A stretch of 25,862 nt of DNA from Congzhengia sp045576635 (GCA_045576635.1 JAZNGT010000007.1:1-25862), one strand, 5' to 3'. Shown: positions 15,258-22,770, numbered from the stretch's first letter. Program-made: numbers and translations. The notes: generated by a model from the letters alone, not told the origin.

Positions 15258-15263
15258 TTTAAC

Positions 15264-15938
15264 GTGCGTATCGGAAACGATTGGGACGAACTTTTAGAGC
15301 CCGAATTTCAACAAGAATATTTTAAAAATTTAGCCGAAAAACTTTCGGATGAATATCAAAACCATACTGTTTACCCTAAAAAAGAAAATATTTTTAATGC
15401 GCTTAAATTTACATCTTATAAAGATGTAAAAGTTTTGCTTCTGGGGCAGGATCCGTACCATGGTTTCGGACAAGCGCACGGTCTTGCGTTTTCCGTTCAA
15501 AAGGGTGTAGATAAACCGCCATCACTTAAAAATATATTTAAAGAACTAAAAGCCGATTTAGGAATTGATGCGCCGTCACATGGTTCTTTGACCTCCTGGG
15601 CAAATCAGGGCATTATGCTTTTAAACACCGTATTAACGGTGCGCGAAGGAGAACCGAACTCCCACAAAAATTTTGGATGGACAATATTTACAGACAAAAT
15701 CATTTCTCTTTTAAACGATAGAGAAGAACCGGTTATTTTTCTCCTTTGGGGAAAAAATGCAATTGATAAGTTGCCGCTTGTTACAAATCATCATCACTTT
15801 GTATTAACAGCACCGCATCCAAGTCCCTTGTCTGCTTCAAGAGGCTTTTTAGGTTGCAGGCATTTTTCAAAGGTTAACGAGATACTGAAAAGACTGGGCA
15901 AAGAACCAATCCGCTGGGAAATATCTGAAACAGAGTAG
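15264..15938 (+). CDS. ung: Uracil-DNA glycosylase (family 1)
   Basis: Removes uracil from DNA as the first step of base-excision repair. The 224-residue protein has the water-activating motif GQDPYHG (61-67, Asp63), the uracil-binding WANQGIMLLN block (112-121), and the HPSPLSASRG DNA-intercalation motif (His185). The start is GTG, set by AAAGAGGT 8 nt upstream; the stop of nrdR lies inside this spacer. Placement between nrdR and an exonuclease in the recJ run fits a DNA-repair role, since RecJ also acts in base-excision repair. Confidence 0.97.
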   Translation: MRIGNDWDELLEPEFQQEYFKNLAEKLSDEYQNHTVYPKKENIFNALKFTSYKDVKVLLLGQDPYHGFGQAHGLAFSVQKGVDKPPSLKNIFKELKADLGIDAPSHGSLTSWANQGIMLLNTVLTVREGEPNSHKNFGWTIFTDKIISLLNDREEPVIFLLWGKNAIDKLPLVTNHHHFVLTAPHPSPLSASRGFLGCRHFSKVNEILKRLGKEPIRWEISETE

Positions 15939-15946
15939 AGTGTATT

Positions 15947-16807
15947 ATGAATTATATTATTTTTGACCTTGAATGGAATCGTGTGGTAAAAGCCGTAAAA
16001 AAGAGGTGCCCGGACGAAATCATTCAAATCGGCGCAGTAAAATATAACGATAAAATGCAGTGTATCGGAACATTTGATACACTGATACGACCGGTTCTTT
16101 ATAAGCGCATGGAATCAACTGTCTCTAATTTGACAGGTCTCAGTTATGAAGTTCTTAAAAAAGACGGCGTCTTATTTTCAAAAGCGATTAAAGAATTTAA
16201 AAAGTTTGTAGGGAAAGATTGTGTACTAATGTCTTGGGGTGCACAGGACGCGCAGGTACTCCGCTCAAATTGTCTCTATTTTAATTCTGACATAAAACTT
16301 GACTTTTTAAAGCAATTTGCAGATGTTCAGCGCTATGCAACTCATATTCTTTCTGATGCCAAAACAAGCGGGAATCAAATGAGTGTTTCGCTTGCAGCAG
16401 AACTCTGCAACATAACATATGACAAAGCAGACCTTCACGATGCACTTGTAGATGCTACGCTTTCGGGTATGGTATTTGCTAAAATCTTTGACTACGATAA
16501 GTTTTCTAAATATATTGTTGACGCATCATCAAAATCGTGTAGTTTTAAAGATGTTCCCATTACTGATTTAAACAACAAAAAAATTGATAAATCAGTTTTT
16601 AAAACAAGGTGTCCCGAATGCGGTCGCTTTATGCTAAAAAAGCGAAGTTGGTATTTGAGCGGAACAAAATTTTTGTCATCGCACATTTGCTTAAAATGCA
16701 AAAAACAATACATTTGTTCTGTTGAAATATTAAAAACGTACGGAAATATTATAAAATACAAAAAACGCATAAAGCAGCATATTCCAGAAAATAAAAAGTC
16801 GAAATAA
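15947..16807 (+). CDS. DEDDh 3'-5' exonuclease with C-terminal zinc ribbon
   Basis: A 286-residue protein in two parts. Residues 1-185 form a DnaQ/EXOIII-type exonuclease: FDLEW (Asp7, Glu9), SWGAQDAQVL (Asp101) and HDALVDATL (His164, Asp169) supply the DEDDh residues. Residues 222-251 form a zinc ribbon with CPEC (Cys222, Cys225) and CLKC (Cys248, Cys251), followed by a very basic tail (YKKRIKQHIPENKKSK). The exonuclease part resembles stand-alone KapD-like enzymes that trim DNA or RNA; the ribbon and basic tail suggest nucleic-acid binding. The substrate is unknown. The ATG has only a weak GAG-rich ribosome site, so translation may be coupled to ung, 8 nt upstream. It is the last gene of the run and is followed by a terminator. 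Confidence 0.85.
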   Translation: MNYIIFDLEWNRVVKAVKKRCPDEIIQIGAVKYNDKMQCIGTFDTLIRPVLYKRMESTVSNLTGLSYEVLKKDGVLFSKAIKEFKKFVGKDCVLMSWGAQDAQVLRSNCLYFNSDIKLDFLKQFADVQRYATHILSDAKTSGNQMSVSLAAELCNITYDKADLHDALVDATLSGMVFAKIFDYDKFSKYIVDASSKSCSFKDVPITDLNNKKIDKSVFKTRCPECGRFMLKKRSWYLSGTKFLSSHICLKCKKQYICSVEILKTYGNIIKYKKRIKQHIPENKKSK

Positions 16808-16839
16808 AGAGTGTAACGTGAGTTACGCTCTTTTATTTT
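16806..16839 (+). terminator. Terminator of the recJ-exonuclease run
   Basis: A 12-bp stem (AAAGAGTGTAAC / GTTACGCTCTTT, one T.G pair) with a GTGA loop, followed by TTTTATTTT. Its left arm overlaps the stop codon of the exonuclease gene. Confidence 0.9.
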
Positions 16840-16890
16840 GTGTCAAAACACCTGAAATTTTAATATACTGTTTGTGAAGGAGAGATGCTT

Positions 16891-17658
16891 ATGGATGTTT
16901 TAGAGCTTAAAAACATTCGCATGAATTATCAAACCCTCACAAGTGAGGTTACTGCAATAGATGGAATAAGTTTTTCAGTAAAAGCGGGCGAATTTGTAGT
17001 TTTGATTGGCCCAAGTGGTTGTGGAAAATCTACGCTTTTATCGATAGTAAGCGGAATTTTACCCGCGAGCGAGGGTGAAGTTTTCGTAAATGGTGAAAAA
17101 AGCATAGGAATAAATTCTAAAATTGCATATATGCTGCAAAATGATAATTTGCTTGAATGGCGGACGATATATAAAAATATTTTACTTGGACTTGAAATAC
17201 AAAAACAACTTACAGAAGAAAATATCGCCTATGCAAATCATCTTATAAAGATATATGGATTAGAGGACTTTAAAAACAGTTATCCGTCACAACTTTCCGG
17301 AGGCATGCGGCAACGTGCCGCACTCATTCGTACCCTTGTTACAAAACCGGATATACTGCTTTTAGATGAAGCGTTTTCAGCGCTTGATTACCAGACAAGA
17401 CTTTCGGTAACGGATGATGTTTATTCTATTATTAAAAAAGAGAATAAGACAGTTTTAATGGTGACGCACGATATACCGGAAGGGATTTCAATGGCAGACA
17501 GAGTGATTGTATTAAGTGGACGCCCTGCAAAAATTCACGCAGAGCACACAATTGAATTTGATTTTGAAAACCGTACACCGCTTCGTTGCAGAAAAGATCC
17601 AAAATTCAGTCTCTACTTTGATTCCTTATGGAAGGAGCTTGAAATGCATGAAACATAA
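16891..17658 (+). CDS. NitT/TauT-family ABC transporter ATP-binding protein
   Basis: The cytoplasmic ATPase of an importer, 255 residues. Walker A is GPSGCGKST (40-48), the Q-loop is MLQND (81-85), the signature is LSGGM (135-139), Walker B is ILLLDE (155-160, Glu160) and the H-loop is VTHD (His193). Sequence style is that of the SsuB/TauB/ThiZ group. I start at ATG 16891, which is 8 nt after GAAGGAG; the ATG at 16885 is only 2 nt from it. A -10-like TATACT lies at 16864-16869 but I see no good -35. The permease start overlaps its 3' end by 11 nt and the binding protein follows, so this is a complete three-gene importer. Confidence 0.93.
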   Translation: MDVLELKNIRMNYQTLTSEVTAIDGISFSVKAGEFVVLIGPSGCGKSTLLSIVSGILPASEGEVFVNGEKSIGINSKIAYMLQNDNLLEWRTIYKNILLGLEIQKQLTEENIAYANHLIKIYGLEDFKNSYPSQLSGGMRQRAALIRTLVTKPDILLLDEAFSALDYQTRLSVTDDVYSIIKKENKTVLMVTHDIPEGISMADRVIVLSGRPAKIHAEHTIEFDFENRTPLRCRKDPKFSLYFDSLWKELEMHET

Positions 17659-18451
17659 TGGTGTTCTTACGGAGCGGGAAGTATATTTAAGAAGAATAAC
17701 GTTAAGAAAGAAAATGATACTGACTGCTCAAATTGGATTTTTGATATTTTTTATTGCTCTGTGGGAGATTTTAGGTACGTTGGGCGTAATTGATACATTT
17801 ATCACAAGTCAGCCGTCAAGGGTATTAAAAACAATTTTTAACCTTTCATCTGAAAATTTGCTGATGCATTTGGGAGTAACCTGCTTAGAGACACTGATTG
17901 GCTTTTTTTCCGGTGTAGTCTTAGGCCTCATTATTGCATCACTTCTTTGGTGGTTTGAAACGTTTTCAGACATTTTTGAACCCTATCTTGTAATACTAAA
18001 CAGTTTACCAAAAATTGCACTTGGTCCTATTATCATAATATGGGTGGGAGCCGGTATGCAGGCAATTATTGTTATGGCACTTGCAATTTCTTTAGTAGTT
18101 ACAATAATGGAACTTTTAAACGGATTTAAACATACAAATAAAGATATGATAAAAATGGCAAAAACATTTGGTGCATCCAAAGCACAGATTTTTACAAAAA
18201 TTGTGCTTCCTGCAAATATTACAACACTTATAAATTCACTTAAAATCAACTTAGGTCTTTCACTTGTAGGTGTAATTGCCGGCGAATTTTTGGTATCCAA
18301 ATCAGGTCTTGGTTATCTGATTGTATACGGAGGTCAGGTGTTTAAACTTGATCTTGTTATGGCAAGCGTGATTATTTTAGCCGTCTTTGCGGCTATTATA
18401 TATAAAGTAGTTGTCATCTTTGAAAAGATGGTACTAAAAGCAAGGAGGTAA
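17648..18451 (+). CDS. NitT/TauT-family ABC transporter permease
   Basis: An integral membrane subunit of 267 residues with about six hydrophobic segments (around 24-46, 83-104, 122-134, 138-157, 203-216 and 236-258). The cytoplasmic EAA-type coupling loop is at about 170-203 (MAKTFGASKAQIFTKIVLPA and following), where it contacts the ATPase. The start is ATG 17648, with GAAGGAG (17631-17637) 10 nt upstream inside the ATPase gene. A longer reading frame from 17516 only overlaps the ATPase in another frame and adds non-membrane sequence, so it was not used. The 11-nt overlap suggests translational coupling. Confidence 0.92.
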   Translation: MKHNGVLTEREVYLRRITLRKKMILTAQIGFLIFFIALWEILGTLGVIDTFITSQPSRVLKTIFNLSSENLLMHLGVTCLETLIGFFSGVVLGLIIASLLWWFETFSDIFEPYLVILNSLPKIALGPIIIIWVGAGMQAIIVMALAISLVVTIMELLNGFKHTNKDMIKMAKTFGASKAQIFTKIVLPANITTLINSLKINLGLSLVGVIAGEFLVSKSGLGYLIVYGGQVFKLDLVMASVIILAVFAAIIYKVVVIFEKMVLKARR

Positions 18452-18453
18452 AT

Positions 18454-19464
18454 ATGAAAAAATTAGGAATTCTTTTCATGTGTCTTGTGCTTCTTCTTTC
18501 GTTTACAGCATGTGGCACAGAAAAGATAACTAGCGAAGGTGAAAAAACACTTCAAAAAGTGCGTCTTGGTGAGGTAACACATTCAGTGTTCTATGCACCA
18601 CAGTATGCAGCGATAAGCCTTGGTTTCTTTGAAGAAGAGGGAATCGAAATTGAACTTTCCAATTTAGGTGGTGCCGATAAGGTTATGTCGGCGCTTCTAT
18701 CCAATCAGATTGATGTTGGATTTTGCGGACCGGAGGCTTCCATTTACGTTTATAATGAGGGTAGAGAAGACTATCCCGAGGTGTTTGCACAAATGACAAA
18801 ACGTGATGGATCGTTTTTAGTTGGCAAAGATAAACCGGAAGTGTTTGACTGGAATCAATTAAAAGGAAAAACTGTCATTCCGGGAAGAAAAGGCGGCGTG
18901 CCTTACATGACGTTTGAGTATTTATTAAAAGAAAAAGGCATCGATCCTAAAAATGACCTCATACTTGATGACAGCATTCAGTTTTCGCTTATGGCAGGTG
19001 CTTTTTCTGGTAGTGATGCAGAATATGTAACGCTCTTTGAGCCGACCGCATCTATGATCGAACTTGAAAATAAGGGTTATATTTTAGCATCCATTGGTCA
19101 GGAATCCGGCGAAATACCGTATACAGCGTATTGTGCGAAAAAGAGTTACATAGGAGAAAACAAAGACTTAATCCAAAGCTTTACAAACGCAATATACAAA
19201 GGTTTAAAATGGGTAGATGAACATTCTGCGGAAGAGACAGCGAAAGTAATTATAGATTCTTTTCCAGATACTGATTTAGAACTTCTTACGCAGGTTGTGC
19301 AGCGTTATAAAGACATCGATTCGTGGAAAACGGAACCGAGTCTTGCGCAAGAAGATTTCGATAAACTACAAACAGTTATGGAAAGTGCAGGAGAACTTTC
19401 AAAACGTGCGCCATACGATAAAATTATAAACAATACATTCGCGCTTGCATCTGTTAAAAACTAA
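18454..19464 (+). CDS. ABC transporter substrate-binding lipoprotein (NMT1/THI5-like)
   Basis: A 336-residue extracellular binding lipoprotein. The signal peptide MKKLGILFMCLVLLLSF ends in a lipobox-like FTAC with Cys20 as the lipidation site. The mature part has the NitT/TauT/SsuA-type layout: an opening strand with HSVFYAPQYAAISLGFFEEEG, GGADKVMSALLSNQIDVGF, and a central GKTVIPGRKGG. The ligand cannot be fixed: relatives bind pyrimidine (thiamine precursor), sulfonates, nitrate or riboflavin-like compounds. No TPP riboswitch or thiamine gene is visible nearby to support the first option. It begins 2 nt after the permease stop, with AAGGAGG just upstream, and ends in a strong terminator. 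Confidence 0.92.
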   Translation: MKKLGILFMCLVLLLSFTACGTEKITSEGEKTLQKVRLGEVTHSVFYAPQYAAISLGFFEEEGIEIELSNLGGADKVMSALLSNQIDVGFCGPEASIYVYNEGREDYPEVFAQMTKRDGSFLVGKDKPEVFDWNQLKGKTVIPGRKGGVPYMTFEYLLKEKGIDPKNDLILDDSIQFSLMAGAFSGSDAEYVTLFEPTASMIELENKGYILASIGQESGEIPYTAYCAKKSYIGENKDLIQSFTNAIYKGLKWVDEHSAEETAKVIIDSFPDTDLELLTQVVQRYKDIDSWKTEPSLAQEDFDKLQTVMESAGELSKRAPYDKIINNTFALASVKN

Positions 19465-19469
19465 ATTTC

Positions 19470-19511
19470 AATGCAGATATTTTGCAAAATGCAAAATATC
19501 TGCATTTTTTT
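19470..19511 (+). terminator. Terminator of the ABC importer operon
   Basis: A very long, perfect stem of 15-16 bp (ATGCAGATATTTTGCA / TGCAAAATATCTGCAT) with a 3-5 nt loop and a T7 tract, located just after the binding-protein stop. Confidence 0.95.
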
Positions 19512-19520
19512 ATGTTTCAC

Positions 19521-19549
19521 TTGATTTTAACTTTAAAATAAGGTAAAAT
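19521..19549 (+). promoter_or_regulatory. Promoter of gltX
   Basis: TTGATT (19521-19526), 17-nt spacer, TAAAAT (19544-19549). The leader would be about 30 nt, too short for a T-box. Confidence 0.65.
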
Positions 19550-19586
19550 AATGGTAGACTTTAATTTAGATTAGGAGTATCCGGAT

Positions 19587-21035
19587 ATGACAAAAATTAG
19601 GACAAGATTTGCCCCGAGTCCTACGGGGTACATGCATATTGGTAATTTACGAACTGCGCTTTACGCTTATCTATTAGCAAAAAAAGATGGCGGCGACTTT
19701 ATTTTAAGAATTGAAGACACCGACCAGGAACGTTATGTAGACGGCGCGGTTGATTTAATTTTCAAAACCATGAAAGAAACAGGACTCATTCATGATGAAG
19801 GTCCTGATATCGGCGGCGATTATGGCCCGTATATCCAGAGTGAGCGCAGGAATTTATATAAAGAATACGCAGAAAAACTTGTGGAATTAGGTGGTGCGTA
19901 TTACTGTTTCTGCGATAAAGACCGTTTGGATAAACTTCGTAAAGACCAGGAAGAAGCAAAAGTAATGCCGAAATATGACGGACATTGTGCACGACTTTCC
20001 AAAGAAGAAATCGAAGAAAAGTTAGCCTCCGGTGTGCCGTACGTTATTAGACAAAAAATTCCGCGCCGTGGAACAACAACGTTTATCGATGAAATTTTCG
20101 GAAAAATTACAGTAGATAATTCTACATTAGACGATAATGTTTTGTTAAAATCTGACGGACTTCCGACTTATAATTTTGCAAATGTAATTGACGACCATTT
20201 AATGAACATTACGCACATTATAAGAGGCAGTGAATATCTTTCTTCCACACCGAAGTATAACTTACTTTACGAGGCATTTGGCTGGGAAATTCCGACTTAT
20301 ATTCATGTTTCTCCGGTCATGAAAGACGCACATAAAAAACTCAGTAAACGTGAAGGTGATGCGTCTTATGAAGACTTTATCAATAAAGGCTATTTAAAAG
20401 ATGCAATCATTAACTATATTGCGCTTTTAGGATGGAGTCCCGGTGGCGAACAGGAAATCTTTACTATGGATGAACTCATATCGGCATTTGATATTGATGG
20501 CATCAGTAAATCACCTGCAATTTTTGATGTTCAGAAATTAAACTGGTTAAATGGTGAATATATCCGTAAACTCAGCCCAGAAGCGTTTTACGATTTGGCA
20601 AAACCTTTTATTGACGAAGTAATCAAGTCAGATAAAATTGACAAGAAAAAGGTTAGTGCACTTTTGCATCAGAGATGTGAAAAACTCTCGGATATTCCTG
20701 AACAAATTGACTTTTTTGATGAATTACCTGAGTATTCTGTTGAACTTTACTGCCACAAAAAGATGAAGACAAACGAAGAAAACTCACTTACATCTTTAAA
20801 AGAAATTCTTCCTGTTTTAGAAGGTTTGAATGATTGGAATTACGATGCGATTCACACGGCTTTATTTGATTTAATTGCAAGCCTTGAAGTGAAAAACGGC
20901 ATCATTTTGTGGCCGCTTCGTGTCGCTGTATCCGGCAAAGCATTCACACCAGGTGGTGGAGTAGAGCTTGCTGAAATTTTAGGCAAAGACGAGACGCTTT
21001 TGAGAATCAGAAAAGGCATTGAACTTTTAGGTTAA
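19587..21035 (+). CDS. gltX: Glutamate-tRNA ligase
   Basis: A class I aminoacyl-tRNA synthetase that charges tRNA-Glu; in organisms without GlnRS it also charges tRNA-Gln for later amidation. The 482-residue length is normal. The HIGH motif appears as HIGN (17-20) in RFAPSPTGYMHIGNLRTALY, and the KMSKS-type motif is KLSKR (251-255). RIEDTDQERY (41-50) is the usual glutamate/ATP-binding block, and the C-terminal part is the helical anticodon-binding domain. The ATG is 9 nt after TAGGAG. The gene has its own promoter and no terminator before the DUF421 gene, so read-through into the next two genes is likely. Confidence 0.97.
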   Translation: MTKIRTRFAPSPTGYMHIGNLRTALYAYLLAKKDGGDFILRIEDTDQERYVDGAVDLIFKTMKETGLIHDEGPDIGGDYGPYIQSERRNLYKEYAEKLVELGGAYYCFCDKDRLDKLRKDQEEAKVMPKYDGHCARLSKEEIEEKLASGVPYVIRQKIPRRGTTTFIDEIFGKITVDNSTLDDNVLLKSDGLPTYNFANVIDDHLMNITHIIRGSEYLSSTPKYNLLYEAFGWEIPTYIHVSPVMKDAHKKLSKREGDASYEDFINKGYLKDAIINYIALLGWSPGGEQEIFTMDELISAFDIDGISKSPAIFDVQKLNWLNGEYIRKLSPEAFYDLAKPFIDEVIKSDKIDKKKVSALLHQRCEKLSDIPEQIDFFDELPEYSVELYCHKKMKTNEENSLTSLKEILPVLEGLNDWNYDAIHTALFDLIASLEVKNGIILWPLRVAVSGKAFTPGGGVELAEILGKDETLLRIRKGIELLG

Positions 21036-21065
21036 TTTTAACATAAAATTATAAATTTTAAGAAT

Positions 21066-21107
21066 AATAAGCATATCAACTCTAAAAAGGTGATTGATAT
21101 GCTTATT
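21066..21107 (+). promoter_or_regulatory. Hairpin covering the DUF421 start codon
   Basis: AATAAGCATATCAA (21066-21079) and TTGATATGCTTATT (21094-21107) form a perfect 14-bp stem with a 14-nt loop. The loop holds the Shine-Dalgarno AAAAAGGTGA (21084-21093), and the 3' arm contains the ATG at 21099-21101. If the RNA folds this way, the start codon is buried in the stem, which would restrain translation initiation. The pairing is seen directly; the regulatory role is inference. Confidence 0.6.
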
Positions 21108-21776
21108 TCTTTTATTAGAACACTTATTTTATATTTTTTGGTTGTTATTGCGCTACGTGTGATGGGAAAACGACAAGTGGGACAGTTAGAACCTACTGAA
21201 CTTGTTGTAACGCTTATGATATCGGATTTAGCATCCATTCCAATGAGTCATACATCAATACCTTTGATTAACGGTGTTATCCCGATTTTAACACTGATTT
21301 TTACAGAAGCGGTGCTGTCATTTTTTGATTTAAAAAGCAGAAAATTCAGAAAGTTCTTATCCGGCACACCGGTGGTACTCATTCGAAATGGTAAGGTCCT
21401 TGAGGAAGAACTAAAAAGACTCCGTGTAAATGTTGACGATTTAATGGAAACACTTAGATTTAACGGAAATTTTGACATCAAGGAAATAGAGTATGCAATT
21501 TTTGAAACAAACGGAAATTTAAGTGTGATTCCAAAAGCTGATATTAAACCGTTAACACCGAAGGATATCGAAAAAAAGAGCCAATATAAAGGTGTTCCGT
21601 TTCTTTTGATTTGTGACGGAATTGTAAATGAAAATGCTTTAAAAGCATACGAAAAAGATACAAAATGGCTAAAAAAACAATTAGGTGCAAAAGGAATTAA
21701 AAACGTTTCTGACGTCTTACTTGCAGGAGTTGATGACAACGGAAAATTCTATTTACAGAAAAGGGGAGTAGGATGA
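21099..21776 (+). CDS. DUF421 (YetF-type) membrane protein
   Basis: A 225-residue protein of the DUF421/YetF family. The N-terminal third has three hydrophobic helices (about 3-20, 36-45 and 57-77) with the family signature RVMGKRQVGQLEPTELVVTL (21-40). The soluble C-terminal part includes GTPVVLIRNGKVLEE, MLR-like LMETLRFNGNFDIKEIEYAIFE (in part) and the GNLSVIPK block. The biochemical role is not established; relatives in spore-formers are linked to spore membranes. I start at ATG 21099 because AAGGTGA ends 6 nt upstream; GTG 21090 lies inside that site. The start codon sits in a long hairpin. The gene overlaps the next by 4 nt. Confidence 0.9.
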   Translation: MLISFIRTLILYFLVVIALRVMGKRQVGQLEPTELVVTLMISDLASIPMSHTSIPLINGVIPILTLIFTEAVLSFFDLKSRKFRKFLSGTPVVLIRNGKVLEEELKRLRVNVDDLMETLRFNGNFDIKEIEYAIFETNGNLSVIPKADIKPLTPKDIEKKSQYKGVPFLLICDGIVNENALKAYEKDTKWLKKQLGAKGIKNVSDVLLAGVDDNGKFYLQKRGVG

Positions 21777-22192
21777 AAACATTTGTTGTATGTCTTATTT
21801 TAATGGTTTGTATGCTTTCAGGAACAGTACTTTACATTAATTATCTTACGAGTATAACAGATTCAATGAACAAAATCGTAGATACTATTAAGCGTTCGTC
21901 TGAAAAAAATGAATGGGAACTTTCAATGAAAGAGGCAGAACAGCTTGTAAAACTCTGGGATAAAAATGAAAAATTTCTGTCTGCCTTTACAGATCATGGT
22001 GATTTAGATGAGGTAAAAACAACGATATACGAATTACAAGAAAAAGTAAAAGAAAAAAAGAAAGATGATGTTTTGCTTTCGGTTACTGATTTAAACATCT
22101 TTATTGAACGCTTAGTAAAAAATGAAATTCCTAATCTTGAAAATATTTTAAGACATACACAAGGTGTTCTAAAGGCGCATAGTATGGTATAA
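21773..22192 (+). CDS. DUF4363 family protein
   Basis: A 139-residue protein with an N-terminal signal anchor (about 3-25, VVCLILMVCMLSGTVLYI) and a helical, charged extracytoplasmic part containing WELSMKEAEQLVKLWDKNE, which resembles DUF4363. Such proteins are regularly encoded right after DUF421 genes in Clostridia, which the ATGA overlap here matches. Function is unknown; a partner role with the DUF421 membrane protein is inferred from the conserved pairing. AGGGGAG lies just upstream of the start. Confidence 0.82.
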   Translation: MKTFVVCLILMVCMLSGTVLYINYLTSITDSMNKIVDTIKRSSEKNEWELSMKEAEQLVKLWDKNEKFLSAFTDHGDLDEVKTTIYELQEKVKEKKKDDVLLSVTDLNIFIERLVKNEIPNLENILRHTQGVLKAHSMV

Positions 22193-22269
22193 CCGACCGA
22201 TGCTTTCGGCCGTTTATATAGATAACACGCAGGAGGGAAGTAGTCGCTTCTTTTCTGCGTATCTACATA
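22191..22269 (+). ncRNA. Structured RNA element downstream of DUF4363
   Basis: A weak hairpin (CCGA 22197-22200 with TCGG 22206-22209, helped by AAC/GTT) is followed by a long one. In the long hairpin ACGCAGGAGGGAAG (22227-22240) pairs without interruption with CTTCTTTTCTGCGT (22247-22260) using three G.U pairs, with loop TAGTCG. After a 3-nt bulge the helix extends with TATATAGAT (22215-22223) and ATCTACATA (22261-22269), one mismatch. The G.U pairs work only in plus-strand RNA. No reading frame uses the AGGAGG inside it. It could be a 3' UTR structure or a small RNA ending at the next terminator; no family is recognised. Confidence 0.45.
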
Positions 22270-22304
22270 AAAAAACCGGCTATCATAAGATAGTCGGTTT
22301 TTTT
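22269..22304. terminator. Bidirectional terminator, DUF4363 / rpsU
   Basis: CCGGCTATC / GATAGTCGG (one G.T) around an ATAA loop, flanked by A7 and T7. It ends the gltX-side transcript on the plus strand and rpsU on the minus strand, whose stop lies 2 nt away. Confidence 0.92.
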
Positions 22305-22305
22305 C

Positions 22306-22482
22306 TTATTTAAATTTTCTTTTTCTAGCCGCTTCGGATTTTTTCTTTCTCTTTACGCTCGGCTTTTCGTAGTGTTCACGCTTTCTGATTTCCGATAAAA
22401 CACCGTCTTTTGCGCAGGAACGCTTAAAACGTCTGAGTGCGCTATCTAAAGATTCATGATCTTTTATTCTGATTTCTGACAT
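22306..22482 (-). CDS. rpsU: 30S ribosomal protein S21
   Basis: The small, highly basic S21 subunit, 58 residues. It begins MSEIRIKDHESLDSALRRFK, contains RSCAKDGVLSEIRKREHYEKPS and ends in KRKKKSEAARKRKFK. The start is ATG 22482 (minus), 8 nt after GGAGGGAGGG. The frame stays open upstream through the whole leader, with in-frame ATGs at 22575, 22566 and 22560 that lack ribosome sites; the normal S21 N-terminus supports 22482. S21 is a late-assembling subunit near the anti-Shine-Dalgarno region of 16S rRNA. Confidence 0.96.
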   Translation of the reverse strand: MSEIRIKDHESLDSALRRFKRSCAKDGVLSEIRKREHYEKPSVKRKKKSEAARKRKFK

Positions 22483-22608
22483 TACTAATTCCCTCCCTCC
22501 GCTTCGTACGAGTGCAGGATTGCAGATAAGCAATTTCTTTTTGTCGCGGAATTTACGCATATTCATACGTTTCATACAAAAAGGATAACTTAAATTCCCA
22601 CAAAGAAT

Positions 22609-22638
22609 ATTATAACCGATACATGTATAAATTGTCAA
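22609..22638 (-). promoter_or_regulatory. Promoter of rpsU
   Basis: Minus strand: perfect TTGACA (22638-22633), 18-nt spacer, perfect TATAAT (22614-22609). The predicted start near 22602 gives a leader of about 120 nt. Confidence 0.88.
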
Positions 22639-22704
22639 TACCAAGTTAAAATATTTTTATATTATTAAAAATTTCGAAAAATTTAGAAAAAATAAAAAAA
22701 ACAG

Positions 22705-22733
22705 TTGCATTTTGAAATGAATTGTGGTAAAAT
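22705..22733 (+). promoter_or_regulatory. Promoter of rpsT
   Basis: TTGCAT (22705-22710), 17-nt spacer, TAAAAT (22728-22733), about 30 nt ahead of the rpsT start. It is divergent from the rpsU promoter; the AT-rich stretch between them (about 22640-22704) holds no gene. Confidence 0.7.
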
Positions 22734-22770
22734 GTTTAAAGTCAAGTAAGTTTGGGTGGAGGTGAAAGAA

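Noticed and set aside
16840..16890. TPP or other riboswitch before the ABC importer
   Set aside because: The gap between the terminator and the start is only about 50 nt and contains none of the conserved TPP-riboswitch bases.
17516..17647. Upstream extension of the permease reading frame inside the ATPase gene
   Set aside because: It overlaps a conserved ATPase C-terminus in another frame, and ATG 17648 has a good ribosome site and gives a normal permease N-terminus.
19512..19586. T-box leader for gltX
   Set aside because: The leader is about 30 nt, with no specifier hairpin or T-box sequence.
21248..21739. Open frame of about 163 codons on the minus strand opposite the DUF421 gene
   Set aside because: It mirrors a conserved plus-strand gene, its translation is Ser/Phe-rich without domains, and there is no ribosome site or promoter on that strand.
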